Shown in pieces: positions 26,239 to 34,421 of a stretch of 64,000 nucleotides of DNA; position 1 is the first letter of the stretch; each line of letters begins with the position of its first letter. The notes beneath the pieces were generated by a model. That model had not been told where the DNA came from. It saw nothing but the letters and a program-made list of their open reading frames with translations, and did no database searches. The translations under genes and the position numbers were made by a program. Source of the stretch: Pseudaminobacter soli (ex Li et al. 2025) (GTDB lineage Bacteria; Pseudomonadota; Alphaproteobacteria; Rhizobiales; Rhizobiaceae); the NCBI RefSeq assembly GCF_029892515.1, contig NZ_JARXVF010000011.1, positions 1 to 64,000 of the forward strand, given 5' to 3'.

Positions 26239-26753
26239 GATTTGTCGGAACTTGCTACAGGGCACACGATCCGCGTTGGGCATTCAAGCCGACTTCCGGC
26301 GACGGGGCAGCGCTCCGGGGCGCCCGGTTCAACCCCAAGGGCGTGCCGGCGCTTTACATGGCGCTCACCATCATGACGGCGGTGAAGGAGGCCAATCAAG
26401 GCTTTGCACATCGCATTGATCCTTGTGTGCTGTGCTCCTACGAGATCGACTGCGAACAGATCGCGGATTTGACCACGGAGCAGGGCAGGGACGAGCATTC
26501 AGTGTCGTTCGAAGACATGGCCTGTGCCTGGGCAATGGCACTGAGCGACGGAAACCGTCCGGCATCGTGGGCAATTCATGATCGGCTGCGAGCGGCCGGT
26601 GTCGCAGGCATCCTTGTGCCGAGCTTTGCGCCCGGTGCCGAGATCGAAGACCGAAACCTTGTGCTTTGGGACTGGGGACCGGACCTGCCGCATAAGGTGA
26701 GCGTGTTCGATCCGAGCGGCAAGCTGCCGAAAGACCAGCTTTCTTGGCGGTAG
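26235..26753 (+). CDS. RES-domain toxin (type II toxin-antitoxin)
   Basis: 172 residues, starting with GTG inside the antitoxin stop (GTGA). The RES motif residues are visible: CYRAHDPRWAF with Arg near residue 8, GARFNPKGVPALYMA with Arg and Tyr of the NAD-binding groove, and a later Ser (IHDRLRAAGVAGILVPSF). RES toxins degrade or modify NAD+ or attach ADP-ribose to cellular targets and cause growth arrest until bound by the antitoxin. Gene order, overlap and length are standard for RES-Xre modules. Confidence 0.9.
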   Translation: MRFVGTCYRAHDPRWAFKPTSGDGAALRGARFNPKGVPALYMALTIMTAVKEANQGFAHRIDPCVLCSYEIDCEQIADLTTEQGRDEHSVSFEDMACAWAMALSDGNRPASWAIHDRLRAAGVAGILVPSFAPGAEIEDRNLVLWDWGPDLPHKVSVFDPSGKLPKDQLSWR

Positions 26754-26894
26754 CTTCCGATGCTGGCAGGCTTGCGACCCCTGACCTGAAAGCGGCCTTT
26801 TAGGTAATTTGCAGGACGATGTCGGTTTCCGATAACCCTGGTTCGTCGTTCCGATGCCAGGCCGATGAGACCGGCTCAAACGAGGAGACAGACG

Positions 26895-27266
26895 ATGCGT
26901 GTGATGGTGCTCGTGAAGGCTACCGACGACAGCGAAAAGGGCATTTTCCCGACGACCGAAATGTTCGAGGCGATGGGCAGATTTAATGACGAGCTGCGCA
27001 ATGCCGGTATCTTTCTTGCCGCTGACGGCCTCAGGCCCTCCTCGCAGGGCAAGCGTATTGCCTTCGATGGTCCCGGTCGAACGGTCATCGACGGGCCTTT
27101 CGCCGAGACCCGCGAACTGGTGGCCGGCTTCTGGCTCTGGGAAGTCAAGGACATGGACGAGGCGGTCGCCTGGGTAAAGCGCTGCCCCAATCCCATGCCT
27201 GGACCGAGCGAGATCGAAATACGGCCGCTCTACGAGATGGCTGATTTCCAATCAGACGACGCCTGA
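26895..27266 (+). CDS. YCII/DGPF-domain protein
   Basis: 123 residues from ATG at 26895, preceded by GAGGAGA. The YCII-related (DGPF) fold is evident in MRVMVLVKATDDSEKG, the GLRPSSQGKRIAF strand and VIDGPFAETRELVAGFWLW, where DGPF is the family's name motif. Relatives are small dimeric proteins often encoded beside ECF sigma factors or as part of dye- or chloro-aromatic pathways; no catalytic activity is established for most. It converges with the oxidase gene. Confidence 0.85.
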   Translation: MRVMVLVKATDDSEKGIFPTTEMFEAMGRFNDELRNAGIFLAADGLRPSSQGKRIAFDGPGRTVIDGPFAETRELVAGFWLWEVKDMDEAVAWVKRCPNPMPGPSEIEIRPLYEMADFQSDDA

Positions 27267-27353
27267 GGTCACCGAAAACCATGACCTGTCGCAAGCGACT
27301 AAAGGTCGTGGGCCGCACGATCGACTTGGTAGAACGCAGGCGCGTTGACGGCG

Positions 27354-28607
27354 CTATGGCGCTAACCCCAAGCCTCCATTCGTGCGCCCTCGGCCTTGGG
27401 AAACTGTTGACATCACCGGCTTTTGCTCCGAGAGGCGTCTTGCCAGCCTGAGGGAAAAGAGCCGGGATGGATCGACCTGAACAAGCGATGGTGCGCCAAG
27501 CAGTGCCAGAACCCGATCGACCTCTTCCCTGAGGATGGTTATGGCCCGGGCAGCGCCAGCCTCGCCGCCAGCGCCCACGCCGTACAGCGTAGCGCGCCCC
27601 AGCAGAACCGCTGCGGCGCCCAGCGCAGTGGCCTTGACGATGTCGCCGCCCCGGCGGAAACCGCTGTCGCACAGAATGGTCAAGCGATCTCCGAGGGCCT
27701 CTGCAATGTAGGGCAGCACCGCCAGAGGGCTGACGGCTCCGTCCAGCTGGCGACCGCCATGGTTGGAGAGGATGATGCCGTCGGCACCATGGTCAGCCGC
27801 CATTGCAGCATCTTCGGATGAAAGAATGCCTTTCAGGATCAGCGGGCCGCTCCACATCTTGCGCACCTCCGCAACGTCCTGCCAGCTGATGGCTGGATCG
27901 ACCTGGGCTTCCATGAAGGCGGCAAGCGCCTGCGCGCCTTTTGCGTTGCCCGCCGCCGCGACAAGGTTTTCCGCGCGTGGAGCACCGTTTCGCGCAACCT
28001 GCCATAGCCAGCCGGGCCGGCTTGCAAAGTCCACGACATTGCGGAGGGTGGGCCGCAGGGGAAGCGTGAAGTTGTTTCTCGGGTCACGCTCCCGCTTTCC
28101 GCCGACGGGACAGTCGACGGTCAGGATCAGTGCCTGGAAGCCCGCCGCCTTGGCGCGCTCGGCTAGTGCGCGGGAGATGCCCCGATCGCGCAAGAGGTAG
28201 AGCTGGAACCATTTTGGGGCGTTGCTAGCCGCGCCGGCGTCTTCGATCGACACACTGGCAACGGTGCTGAGCGCAAAAGGGATCTTAGCGGCAGCAGCGG
28301 CCTTGGCGAGCGCAAGTTCGGCTCTAGGCCAGGCCAGTCCCGCAAGTCCGGTCGGGCCGATGCCGAAAGGTGAGGCGTAGCGCGTTCCGAACAACTCCAC
28401 CGATTGGTCGCGCTGGGTCGACCCGGTTAGTACGCGCTGGACGAAGGCCAGATCCTCGAATTGGGCCCGGTTGCGCCGCAAGGAGACTTCGTCTTCGGCG
28501 GCACCGTCGATGAAGTCGAAGACTGCGCGCGGTAGACGCGCCTGCGCACGCTGCCGCAGATCCTCGACCGAGATAGCGGCAGAGATGCCAATACCTGTTG
28601 AACCCAT
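27354..28607 (-). CDS. FMN-dependent alpha-hydroxy-acid oxidase/dehydrogenase
   Basis: 417 residues, the usual length for this family. TIM-barrel motifs: FDFIDGAAEDEVSLRRN at the start, PFGIGPTGLAGL near 80, WFQLYLLRDR near 138, and SNHGGRQLDG near 280 containing the catalytic His and Arg, followed by GFRRGGDIVKATALGA. Enzymes of the family oxidise L-lactate, glycolate or mandelate-like 2-hydroxy acids to 2-oxo acids. GGAGGAG precedes the start. The promoter region contains the 21-bp site shared with the TetR-associated operons, so it likely belongs to that regulon and could supply a 2-oxo acid to the oxidoreductase at 36138. The true substrate is unknown. Confidence 0.85.
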   Translation of the reverse strand: MGSTGIGISAAISVEDLRQRAQARLPRAVFDFIDGAAEDEVSLRRNRAQFEDLAFVQRVLTGSTQRDQSVELFGTRYASPFGIGPTGLAGLAWPRAELALAKAAAAAKIPFALSTVASVSIEDAGAASNAPKWFQLYLLRDRGISRALAERAKAAGFQALILTVDCPVGGKRERDPRNNFTLPLRPTLRNVVDFASRPGWLWQVARNGAPRAENLVAAAGNAKGAQALAAFMEAQVDPAISWQDVAEVRKMWSGPLILKGILSSEDAAMAADHGADGIILSNHGGRQLDGAVSPLAVLPYIAEALGDRLTILCDSGFRRGGDIVKATALGAAAVLLGRATLYGVGAGGEAGAARAITILREEVDRVLALLGAPSLVQVDPSRLFSLRLARRLSEQKPVMSTVSQGRGRTNGGLGLAP

Positions 28608-28648
28608 ACCGCTCCTCCGGCCCAGCGGCCACTTTCGGAAAATAATAA

Positions 28649-28669
28649 TTAGTTCGAACAGCCGTTCTA
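28649..28669 (+). promoter_or_regulatory. TetR-type operator, site 1
   Basis: A 21-bp site with core GAACAGCCGTTC (28656-28667), in the divergent interval between the oxidase and the ABC transporter. 17 of 21 positions equal site 3 (35478). It lies 42 bases upstream of the oxidase start and 88 upstream of the binding-protein start. Confidence 0.65.
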
Positions 28670-28757
28670 GATATTGTCAAGAGCCTTGATCGACTTCATA
28701 GTCACCTTGAGGCAAGCGGCGCTTTGATTGCCGTACCCTCGCGAGCGGAGGAGAAAA

Positions 28758-29756
28758 ATGCAATCATCGAGAACAAAATGGCGCCGGAAGGTGCTGACCG
28801 CCGTTGGGATATCCATCGGCGTCTTTGCCATTAGTTCGGCTACTCTCAACACTGCGGCAGCTGCCGAGAAGTTTGTAGCCTTGACCCAGATCGTCGACCA
28901 TCCGTCAATCGACGCCATTCGTAAGGGCTTCGAAGACGGCCTTGCCACCCGAGGCTTCGTGCCCGGCAAGTCTATCAAATGGGAGGTGCAAAGCGCGCAA
29001 GGCAGCCCCGCCACCGCAGCCCAGATTGCGCGCAAGTTCGTCGGGGACGGCCCTGACGTCATTGTTGCGATCGGAACGCCGTCCGCGCAGGCACTCGCGG
29101 CCGCCACCAAGACCATCCCGATTGTATTTGCCGGACTTAGTGACCCGATCGGGGCAAAGCTCGTCGAATCGATCGAGCACCCGGGCCACAACGTCACCGG
29201 CTCGGCGCAATACGCCCCGGTCGGCCACCAACTCGATCTCGTCAAAGAACTGGTCCCTGCCGTTTCGAAGATTGGCGTGATCTACAACCCCGGCGAAGCG
29301 AATTCCGTCGCCGTTCTCGCACGCATCAAACAGGAAGCCCAGAACCGCGCCATCGAGATCGTCGAGGCGACTGCCAACCGCTCGAGCGACGTGTCGGCTT
29401 CGGCCCAAAGCCTGGTCGGCAAGGTGGATGCGCTTTTCGTTCCGCAGGACAACACCGCAGTGTCGGCGCTCGAGGCGATCATTCAGGTGGCCTATTCGGC
29501 GAAGATTCCCTTTTTCGCTAGCGACTCGGGATCGGTAGAACGCGGCGCCCTGGCTTCCGTCGGTATGGACGAGCAGGTGATCGGCGAACTGGCCGGACAG
29601 ATCGCGGCCGATATTTTGGAGGGGAAGAAGCCGCAGGACATTCCCGTGGCGCTCGGCGACAAGACCTCGCTGGCAATCAATCTGAAGTCGGCAAAGCGCA
29701 TGGGCGTGACCATTCCTGACGCTGTCGTTGCTCGAGCCCTGCACGTCGTGGAGTGA
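28758..29756 (+). CDS. ABC transporter substrate-binding protein (TrpX-like)
   Basis: 332 residues from ATG at 28758, behind GGAGGAG. A signal peptide ends near AAAAEK. The mature protein has the ABC_sub_bind pattern: VALTQIVDHPSIDAIRKGF, IARKFVGDGPDVIVAIGTP, PIVFAGLSDPIGAKLV and VALGDKTSLAINLKSAKRMG. This family includes tryptophan/tyrosine-type binding proteins and many for aromatic or unknown ligands. It is followed by its permease after 9 bases. The nearby enzymes suggest an aromatic or N-heteroaromatic ligand. Confidence 0.85.
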   Translation: MQSSRTKWRRKVLTAVGISIGVFAISSATLNTAAAAEKFVALTQIVDHPSIDAIRKGFEDGLATRGFVPGKSIKWEVQSAQGSPATAAQIARKFVGDGPDVIVAIGTPSAQALAAATKTIPIVFAGLSDPIGAKLVESIEHPGHNVTGSAQYAPVGHQLDLVKELVPAVSKIGVIYNPGEANSVAVLARIKQEAQNRAIEIVEATANRSSDVSASAQSLVGKVDALFVPQDNTAVSALEAIIQVAYSAKIPFFASDSGSVERGALASVGMDEQVIGELAGQIAADILEGKKPQDIPVALGDKTSLAINLKSAKRMGVTIPDAVVARALHVVE

Positions 29757-29765
29757 TTTAGCGCC

Positions 29766-30698
29766 ATGTCCCTGATTGCCGCGCTTGGCGCCCTCGAGAC
29801 TGGCCTGATCTTCGCCCTCGTTGCGCTCGCCGTGTTCACTTCTTTCCGCGTTCTGAACTTCCCAGACCTCACGGTCGACGGAAGTTTTCCGTTGGGCGGT
29901 GCAGTTTGCGCTACGCTGATTTCGGCTGGAACCGATGCCTTTCTCGCGACCCTCGCGGGCACCCTCAGCGGGGCGCTCGCGGGCTTTGCCACGGGCTGGC
30001 TCAATGTGCGGCTGAAGATCCTTCACCTCTTGGCGGGCATCCTGGTGATGACCGCCATGTTCTCGATAAATCTGAGGATCATGGGGCGGCCGAACGTGCC
30101 GCTCCTTGATGAGGTTACCGTGTTCACGCCTTTTCAATCCGACAGCTTCCCGGCCTACGTCGCAGTGCCCGTCGTCATGGCCGTGCTTGTGGCTTTGCTT
30201 GTTCTGCTGCTGAGGTATTTTCTTGGCACCGAGCTTGGTCAGGCGCTTCGCGCGGTTGGCTCCAACCCGCGCATGGCCTCCGCACAGGGCATTTCGACCT
30301 CTGCGATGACCCTGCTGGGTCTATCGATCAGCAACGGACTTGCGGGCCTCGCCGGCGCCCTTTTCGTCCAGAGCTCCGGCGGAGCGGATGTCTCGATGGG
30401 CATCGGCGTCGTCATCATCGGCCTTGCTGCGGTGATCGGCGGCGAAGCGTTGCTGCCATCCCGCGGCCTCTTATTGTCGATTTTCGGCTGCGTGCTCGGC
30501 GCCATCGCCTACCGATTTGCAATTGCGCTGGCGCTCAATCTGGAATGGATCGGGCTCAAGGCTCAAGACCTCAACCTGGTGACGGCCTTGCTGATCGTCT
30601 TGGCGCTCTCGCTGCCTCGGGTGCGCCAGCGCCTCTGGACCAGGTCGCAGAAGGTGGTTGCTCAACAAGTACAGCGTTATGGCAGGGCCACGCGATGA
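29766..30698 (+). CDS. ABC transporter permease (BPD-2/LivH-like)
   Basis: 310 residues with eight or nine membrane helices. The N-terminal ALGALETGLIFALVALAVFT and the FRVLNFPDLTVDGSFPLGGA loop are characteristic of the permease partner of ABC_sub_bind proteins. ALRAVGSNPRMASAQGIS marks the EAA-like cytoplasmic loop that meets the ATPase. The gene overlaps the ATPase start by 4 bases. One permease probably works as a homodimer. Confidence 0.88.
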   Translation: MSLIAALGALETGLIFALVALAVFTSFRVLNFPDLTVDGSFPLGGAVCATLISAGTDAFLATLAGTLSGALAGFATGWLNVRLKILHLLAGILVMTAMFSINLRIMGRPNVPLLDEVTVFTPFQSDSFPAYVAVPVVMAVLVALLVLLLRYFLGTELGQALRAVGSNPRMASAQGISTSAMTLLGLSISNGLAGLAGALFVQSSGGADVSMGIGVVIIGLAAVIGGEALLPSRGLLLSIFGCVLGAIAYRFAIALALNLEWIGLKAQDLNLVTALLIVLALSLPRVRQRLWTRSQKVVAQQVQRYGRATR

Positions 30699-31489
30699 TC
30701 GTTGCTGAAAATCTCTCTGTCATCTTCAACAAGGGAACGCCGCGGGCGATGCAGGCGCTGCGAGACGTCAGCCTTCGAATTCCACCGGGCGAGTTCATCA
30801 CCGTCATTGGAACAAATGGCGCAGGCAAATCCACTTTGCTCAACGCCTTTGCCGGCGATGTGCGGGTCGAAAGCGGAGAGATCCGGTTCGAAGACGTTGT
30901 CGTAACCAACCAACTCACCCATCAAAGGTCGGCCCTGGTTTCGCGGGTGTTCCAGGACCCGATTGCCGGCACGTGCGATGCGCTGACTATCGAGGAGAAC
31001 CTGGCCCTCGCACTCCGCCGGGGCCGGCGCTCTGGGCTTGGGAGAGGCCTGTCCAGCACAACGCGCGAACTGTTTCGGGAGCGGCTGGCAAGCGTTGGGC
31101 TCGGGCTCGAAAACCGCCTTCAGGAACGCGTGTCGCTGCTCTCGGGAGGACAGCGGCAGGTCATCTGCCTGGTGATGGCATCGCTTGCGCCGACCCGGTT
31201 GCTGCTGCTCGACGAGCATACGGCTGCGCTCGATCCGCGAACTGCTTCGCTTGTGTTGACGTTGACCGACAAGATCGTTGCGGAAGGCAAGTTAACTGTA
31301 CTGATGGTCACACATAGCATGCGCCAGGCGCTGGACCACGGCAATCGCACGCTGATGATGCATGACGGCCGGATCGTGCTCGACATCGGCGGCGAGGCCC
31401 GGCGTGGCCTGGGAGTCCCGGACCTGCTGCAGATGTTCGAGCGCATTCGCGGCGAGGAGTTGGCCGATGACGCGCTTCTGCTCGGGTAG
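30695..31489 (+). CDS. ABC transporter ATP-binding protein
   Basis: 264 residues from ATG at 30695, overlapping the permease stop. Walker A is VIGTNGAGKSTLLNA near 37, the signature LLSGGQRQVICLVMASL near 147, Walker B LLLLDEHTAALDPRT near 170 and the switch His in VTHSMRQAL. DEHTAALDP is the form found in ATPases of ABC_sub_bind importers. It completes a three-gene importer directly upstream of the TetR gene. Confidence 0.9.
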   Translation: MIVAENLSVIFNKGTPRAMQALRDVSLRIPPGEFITVIGTNGAGKSTLLNAFAGDVRVESGEIRFEDVVVTNQLTHQRSALVSRVFQDPIAGTCDALTIEENLALALRRGRRSGLGRGLSSTTRELFRERLASVGLGLENRLQERVSLLSGGQRQVICLVMASLAPTRLLLLDEHTAALDPRTASLVLTLTDKIVAEGKLTVLMVTHSMRQALDHGNRTLMMHDGRIVLDIGGEARRGLGVPDLLQMFERIRGEELADDALLLG

Positions 31490-31550
31490 TGATCCCCGCG
31501 GGCCGACAAGGTGGCAGGCACCGGATCGGACGCGCCTGGAGTATCTCTGA

Positions 31551-31571
31551 TAGAACGGTCAGTCGGTCAAT
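31551..31571 (-). promoter_or_regulatory. TetR-type operator, site 2
   Basis: Read on the minus strand, this 21-bp site equals site 3 at 17 of 21 positions. It also contains GAACGGT (31553-31559), which pairs with ACCGTTC at 31574-31580. It lies 92 bases upstream of the TetR gene, which suggests autoregulation. Confidence 0.6.
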
Positions 31572-31662
31572 TTACCGTTCCCCTTGAAGCCTGGCGGCGC
31601 TATAAGGGCACTTGCAGGTAAAGTGTCGGCAGATTGCCGACCCCAAATAAGGGGGCGTTCAG

Positions 31663-32325
31663 ATGGCTCGAACACGGTCACCGGACTTTGAAGAAAAGCG
31701 CGCCTTCATTCGCGATCGCTGCGCCCATCTGTTTGCCGCCAAAGGCTACGCCAACACATCGCTAGGCGACATCGCCGAGGAATGCGATATGGTGAAGTCG
31801 GCAGTTTACCACTACCACAAGTCGAAAGAAGCCATGCTGATGGCGATCGTGCTCGGGCACATCGAAGATGTGAGAGTCGGCACGGAGAAGGCGCTTGCCA
31901 AAGGCACAACGCCGCAGGAACGCTTCGAAATCCTGGTGTCGACGCTGATCGACATCTATACGCGTTTTCGCGAGCAGCAGACGGTCCTGAACAATGACCG
32001 CAATTTCCTGTCGCGCCAGTCGAAGCGCAAGGTCCACACAGCGGAAAAGAAGCTGATCGATATGACCGCTGAGGTGATCTCTCAGGTCAATCCCCGGCTG
32101 AAGAATGCGGCCGAAGTCCGCAATGTCGTAACCATGCTGTTCTTCGGCATGGTGAACTGGACCTACACCTGGTACCGCAGTGACGGCCCCATAAAGCCGG
32201 CCGACCTCGCCGCCCTGATCTCCCAGATCTGTCTGGGCGGCATCAGGTCGACCGACCCTGCCCTGGTCGAGGGCAACCGGCCCGAGGCTGCTCCGGCTTC
32301 GACTATTGAAGTGGAACAGCCCTGA
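31663..32325 (+). CDS. TetR-family transcriptional regulator
   Basis: 220 residues. The N-terminal TetR helix-turn-helix is AHLFAAKGYANTSLGDIAEE followed by VKSAVYHYHKSKEAMLMA (residues 22-66). The C-terminal part with MLFFGMVNWTYTWYRSDGP resembles TetR regulators that respond to CoA thioesters in aromatic or fatty-acid catabolism (PaaR/KstR-like). It sits between the importer and the catabolic genes, and its likely operator is repeated at their promoters. Effector: possibly an acyl-CoA made by the oxidoreductase at 36138; this is inference. Confidence 0.85.
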   Translation: MARTRSPDFEEKRAFIRDRCAHLFAAKGYANTSLGDIAEECDMVKSAVYHYHKSKEAMLMAIVLGHIEDVRVGTEKALAKGTTPQERFEILVSTLIDIYTRFREQQTVLNNDRNFLSRQSKRKVHTAEKKLIDMTAEVISQVNPRLKNAAEVRNVVTMLFFGMVNWTYTWYRSDGPIKPADLAALISQICLGGIRSTDPALVEGNRPEAAPASTIEVEQP

Positions 32326-32352
32326 GGTCGGTGTGGCAAGCGGTGACCGTTC

Positions 32353-33588
32353 TTACTCGTCGCTTTCACCGGCTTCGTAGAGTGCCTCTCGGCCGATCCG
32401 GTCGAGGCACAGCTCTGCCGTCCAGGGCAGCATCAGCGAACCGCACCGACTGTCCCGATACATTCGCTCGAGCGGCAGGCTCTTGAGCATCGACTGTCCG
32501 CCGCAGGTGCGGATCGCCAGGCGGCAGATGTCCTGGGCATTCTCCATGATCGTGTACTGGGTCGCATATGCCGAGAGGCGTTCGCGTTTCGACGGGTCGA
32601 CACGGGCCTGCGCGATGGTGCGTTCAAAAAGTGCGCGTGTCTGCTGGAGCTTGATGAACATCTCCGCCGTGGTGATCTGCTTGGTGGGGAACTTGCGACG
32701 CTTCTCCGGACCGGTGTTGGGGATGTCACCGCGCAGATACCGGACCGTGAAGTCATACGCGGCTTCCGCCAGGCCCATATAGGTAGGCACGAGAGTCATG
32801 AACATGTGCGGCCAGCGCGAGGCTGCCTGGTGGTAAATGCCGCGCGGCATGAGCTGCGCGTCCTCGGAGACAAAGACGTCCTTGAGCAGAAGCGTGCGCG
32901 ACACCGTCCCGCGCATGCCCAGTGGGTTCCACTCGCCCACGACGGACACGCCCTCGGCATCGGCCGGTACTGCGATATAGATGGTGTCCCGCATTGAGCG
33001 GACTTCCTTGTCCTCGGTGCAGAGGATGCCGTAGTAGTTCGCGGCGCCTGACAGGGAGGCGAAGATCTTCTTGCCGTTGATGATCCAGCCTCCGTCGACC
33101 TTGGTCGCGGTGGTTCCGAATGGCGCCTTGCCGGCAGCGGCGGCGGTACCTTCCGAAAAGGGCTGGGCAAAGATCGCGCCTTCCTCGATGACCCTGCGAA
33201 AATGACCGACCCGCCGGCGCTCATGCTCCTCGCGCTGTTCCGGCGTCATGTCGAGGTCGTCGGCGAGGATGCCCGTCCACAAGGTGGTGCAGGCATGCAT
33301 GTTGAACGTCAGCGCGGTCGCTCCGCAATATTTGCCGAGTTCAGAGGAAACCAGGCAGTAGGCCCGGAAGTCGGCCCCAAGCCCGCCATGCTCGCGCGGA
33401 ATGCACAATCCGAGAAAGCCATGCTGGCGTAGGTCGTCGTAGTTTTCGAACGGGAAGGTGGCCTCGCTATCGTATTTGGCTGCTCTCGCGGCAAAGACGG
33501 TTTCACCCAGATGCCGTGCCTGTTCGATCAACTCCTTCACGCTTGCGGGGGGTGTTAGAGATGCATCCACTTTAGCGGTGTGGTTCAT
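32353..33588 (-). CDS. Acyl-CoA dehydrogenase-fold flavoprotein, probable monooxygenase component
   Basis: 411 residues with the three parts of the acyl-CoA dehydrogenase fold: N-terminal helices (1-130, FLGLCIPREHGGLGAD), the beta domain (130-240, IFAQPFSEGT and GWIINGKKIFASLSG) and C-terminal helices (RTCGGQSMLKSLPLERMYRD). The place of the catalytic glutamate of dehydrogenases (usually YEGT-like near the C-terminus) reads SLMLPWTAELC, so the base is not recognisable. Such proteins often work as flavin-dependent hydroxylases with a separate reductase, and a flavin reductase gene lies at 35547. It overlaps the hydrolase gene by 4 bases as the last gene of a three-gene operon. Dehydrogenase activity is not excluded. 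Confidence 0.75.
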   Translation of the reverse strand: MNHTAKVDASLTPPASVKELIEQARHLGETVFAARAAKYDSEATFPFENYDDLRQHGFLGLCIPREHGGLGADFRAYCLVSSELGKYCGATALTFNMHACTTLWTGILADDLDMTPEQREEHERRRVGHFRRVIEEGAIFAQPFSEGTAAAAGKAPFGTTATKVDGGWIINGKKIFASLSGAANYYGILCTEDKEVRSMRDTIYIAVPADAEGVSVVGEWNPLGMRGTVSRTLLLKDVFVSEDAQLMPRGIYHQAASRWPHMFMTLVPTYMGLAEAAYDFTVRYLRGDIPNTGPEKRRKFPTKQITTAEMFIKLQQTRALFERTIAQARVDPSKRERLSAYATQYTIMENAQDICRLAIRTCGGQSMLKSLPLERMYRDSRCGSLMLPWTAELCLDRIGREALYEAGESDE

Positions 33589-34421
33589 GACGTCTGCGGT
33601 CCTTTGTCTTCAATATCAGTGATGAAATTTGAGAGAATTTGATTGAAGGCTGCCGGCTGCTCCATGTTCGCGAGGTGTCCGGCACCTTCGATCACGCGGA
33701 AACATGCGCCGGCTATCTTTTGGGCCATGCGTTCCATCATTGACGCCGGAGCGTTCGTGTCCTGGCTACCGGCGACAAGCTGGGTCGGCACCCTGATGGT
33801 CGGAAGAACCGGCCGCGCATCGAAATGGACGACGCATGACATCGCCGCGCGATAGCTTGCGGGTGGAACCTGGGACATCGATGCGATAGCGGCCTCGATC
33901 GCACCCATATCGACGTTGTCGCCGACAAGTTCTGCGACGATTTTCGGTGCGAGATCGGCCAGGCTGAAACCGTCGTCCAGCGGTTTGAGCCTCTTTTCGA
34001 CGAAGGCTTTCTGGAAATCCCCGTCCTTGCTGCCAAAGGCCGGGCTAGTGGCCGACAATGTCAGGCTTGCTAGTCGGTCCTGGGCGCGTCCGGCCAGCGT
34101 CTGGGCTACCATCCCGCCGATCGAGTGTCCGACGAGGTGAACGCGCGGCAATTCGAGGCGATCGAGCAAGGCGACGACTGCATCCGCCAGCGCGTCGAAG
34201 GTCATGTCCGACAACGACGCCGATGGCCCGTATCCGGGCATCCACCAGGCGATGGCGCGTCGTGAGCGACCGAAGAACTCCAGCTGACGCAGCCAGGAAT
34301 CGGCCCCGCCGCCAATGCCGTGAAGAAACAGCACCGGAGTTGTGCCGCTGCCCTGCTCTAGAAAGGCCGGGCATCCGGCGCCGTTCCGGGGCGCCGGCGA
34401 AATGTCTGAGCCGGCTATCAT
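33585..34421 (-). CDS. Alpha/beta hydrolase, NicD-like
   Basis: 278 residues. An alpha/beta-hydrolase with oxyanion HGIGGGADSW near 34, nucleophile Ser100 in LVGHSIGGMVAQ, Asp221 in VAGSQDTNAP and His249 in IEGAGHLANME: a complete triad. Length and layout fit N-formylmaleamate deformylase (NicD) and 3-oxoadipate enol-lactonase-type enzymes. Its gene is translationally coupled (ATGA) to the NicX-like dioxygenase, as expected if it hydrolyses the ring-cleavage product. The exact substrate is not determinable from sequence. Confidence 0.75.
   Translation of the reverse strand: MIAGSDISPAPRNGAGCPAFLEQGSGTTPVLFLHGIGGGADSWLRQLEFFGRSRRAIAWWMPGYGPSASLSDMTFDALADAVVALLDRLELPRVHLVGHSIGGMVAQTLAGRAQDRLASLTLSATSPAFGSKDGDFQKAFVEKRLKPLDDGFSLADLAPKIVAELVGDNVDMGAIEAAIASMSQVPPASYRAAMSCVVHFDARPVLPTIRVPTQLVAGSQDTNAPASMMERMAQKIAGACFRVIEGAGHLANMEQPAAFNQILSNFITDIEDKGPQTS

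Noticed and set aside
28905-30137. 410-codon minus-strand frame
   Set aside because: Antisense to the binding-protein and permease genes, which have clear domains and ribosome sites.
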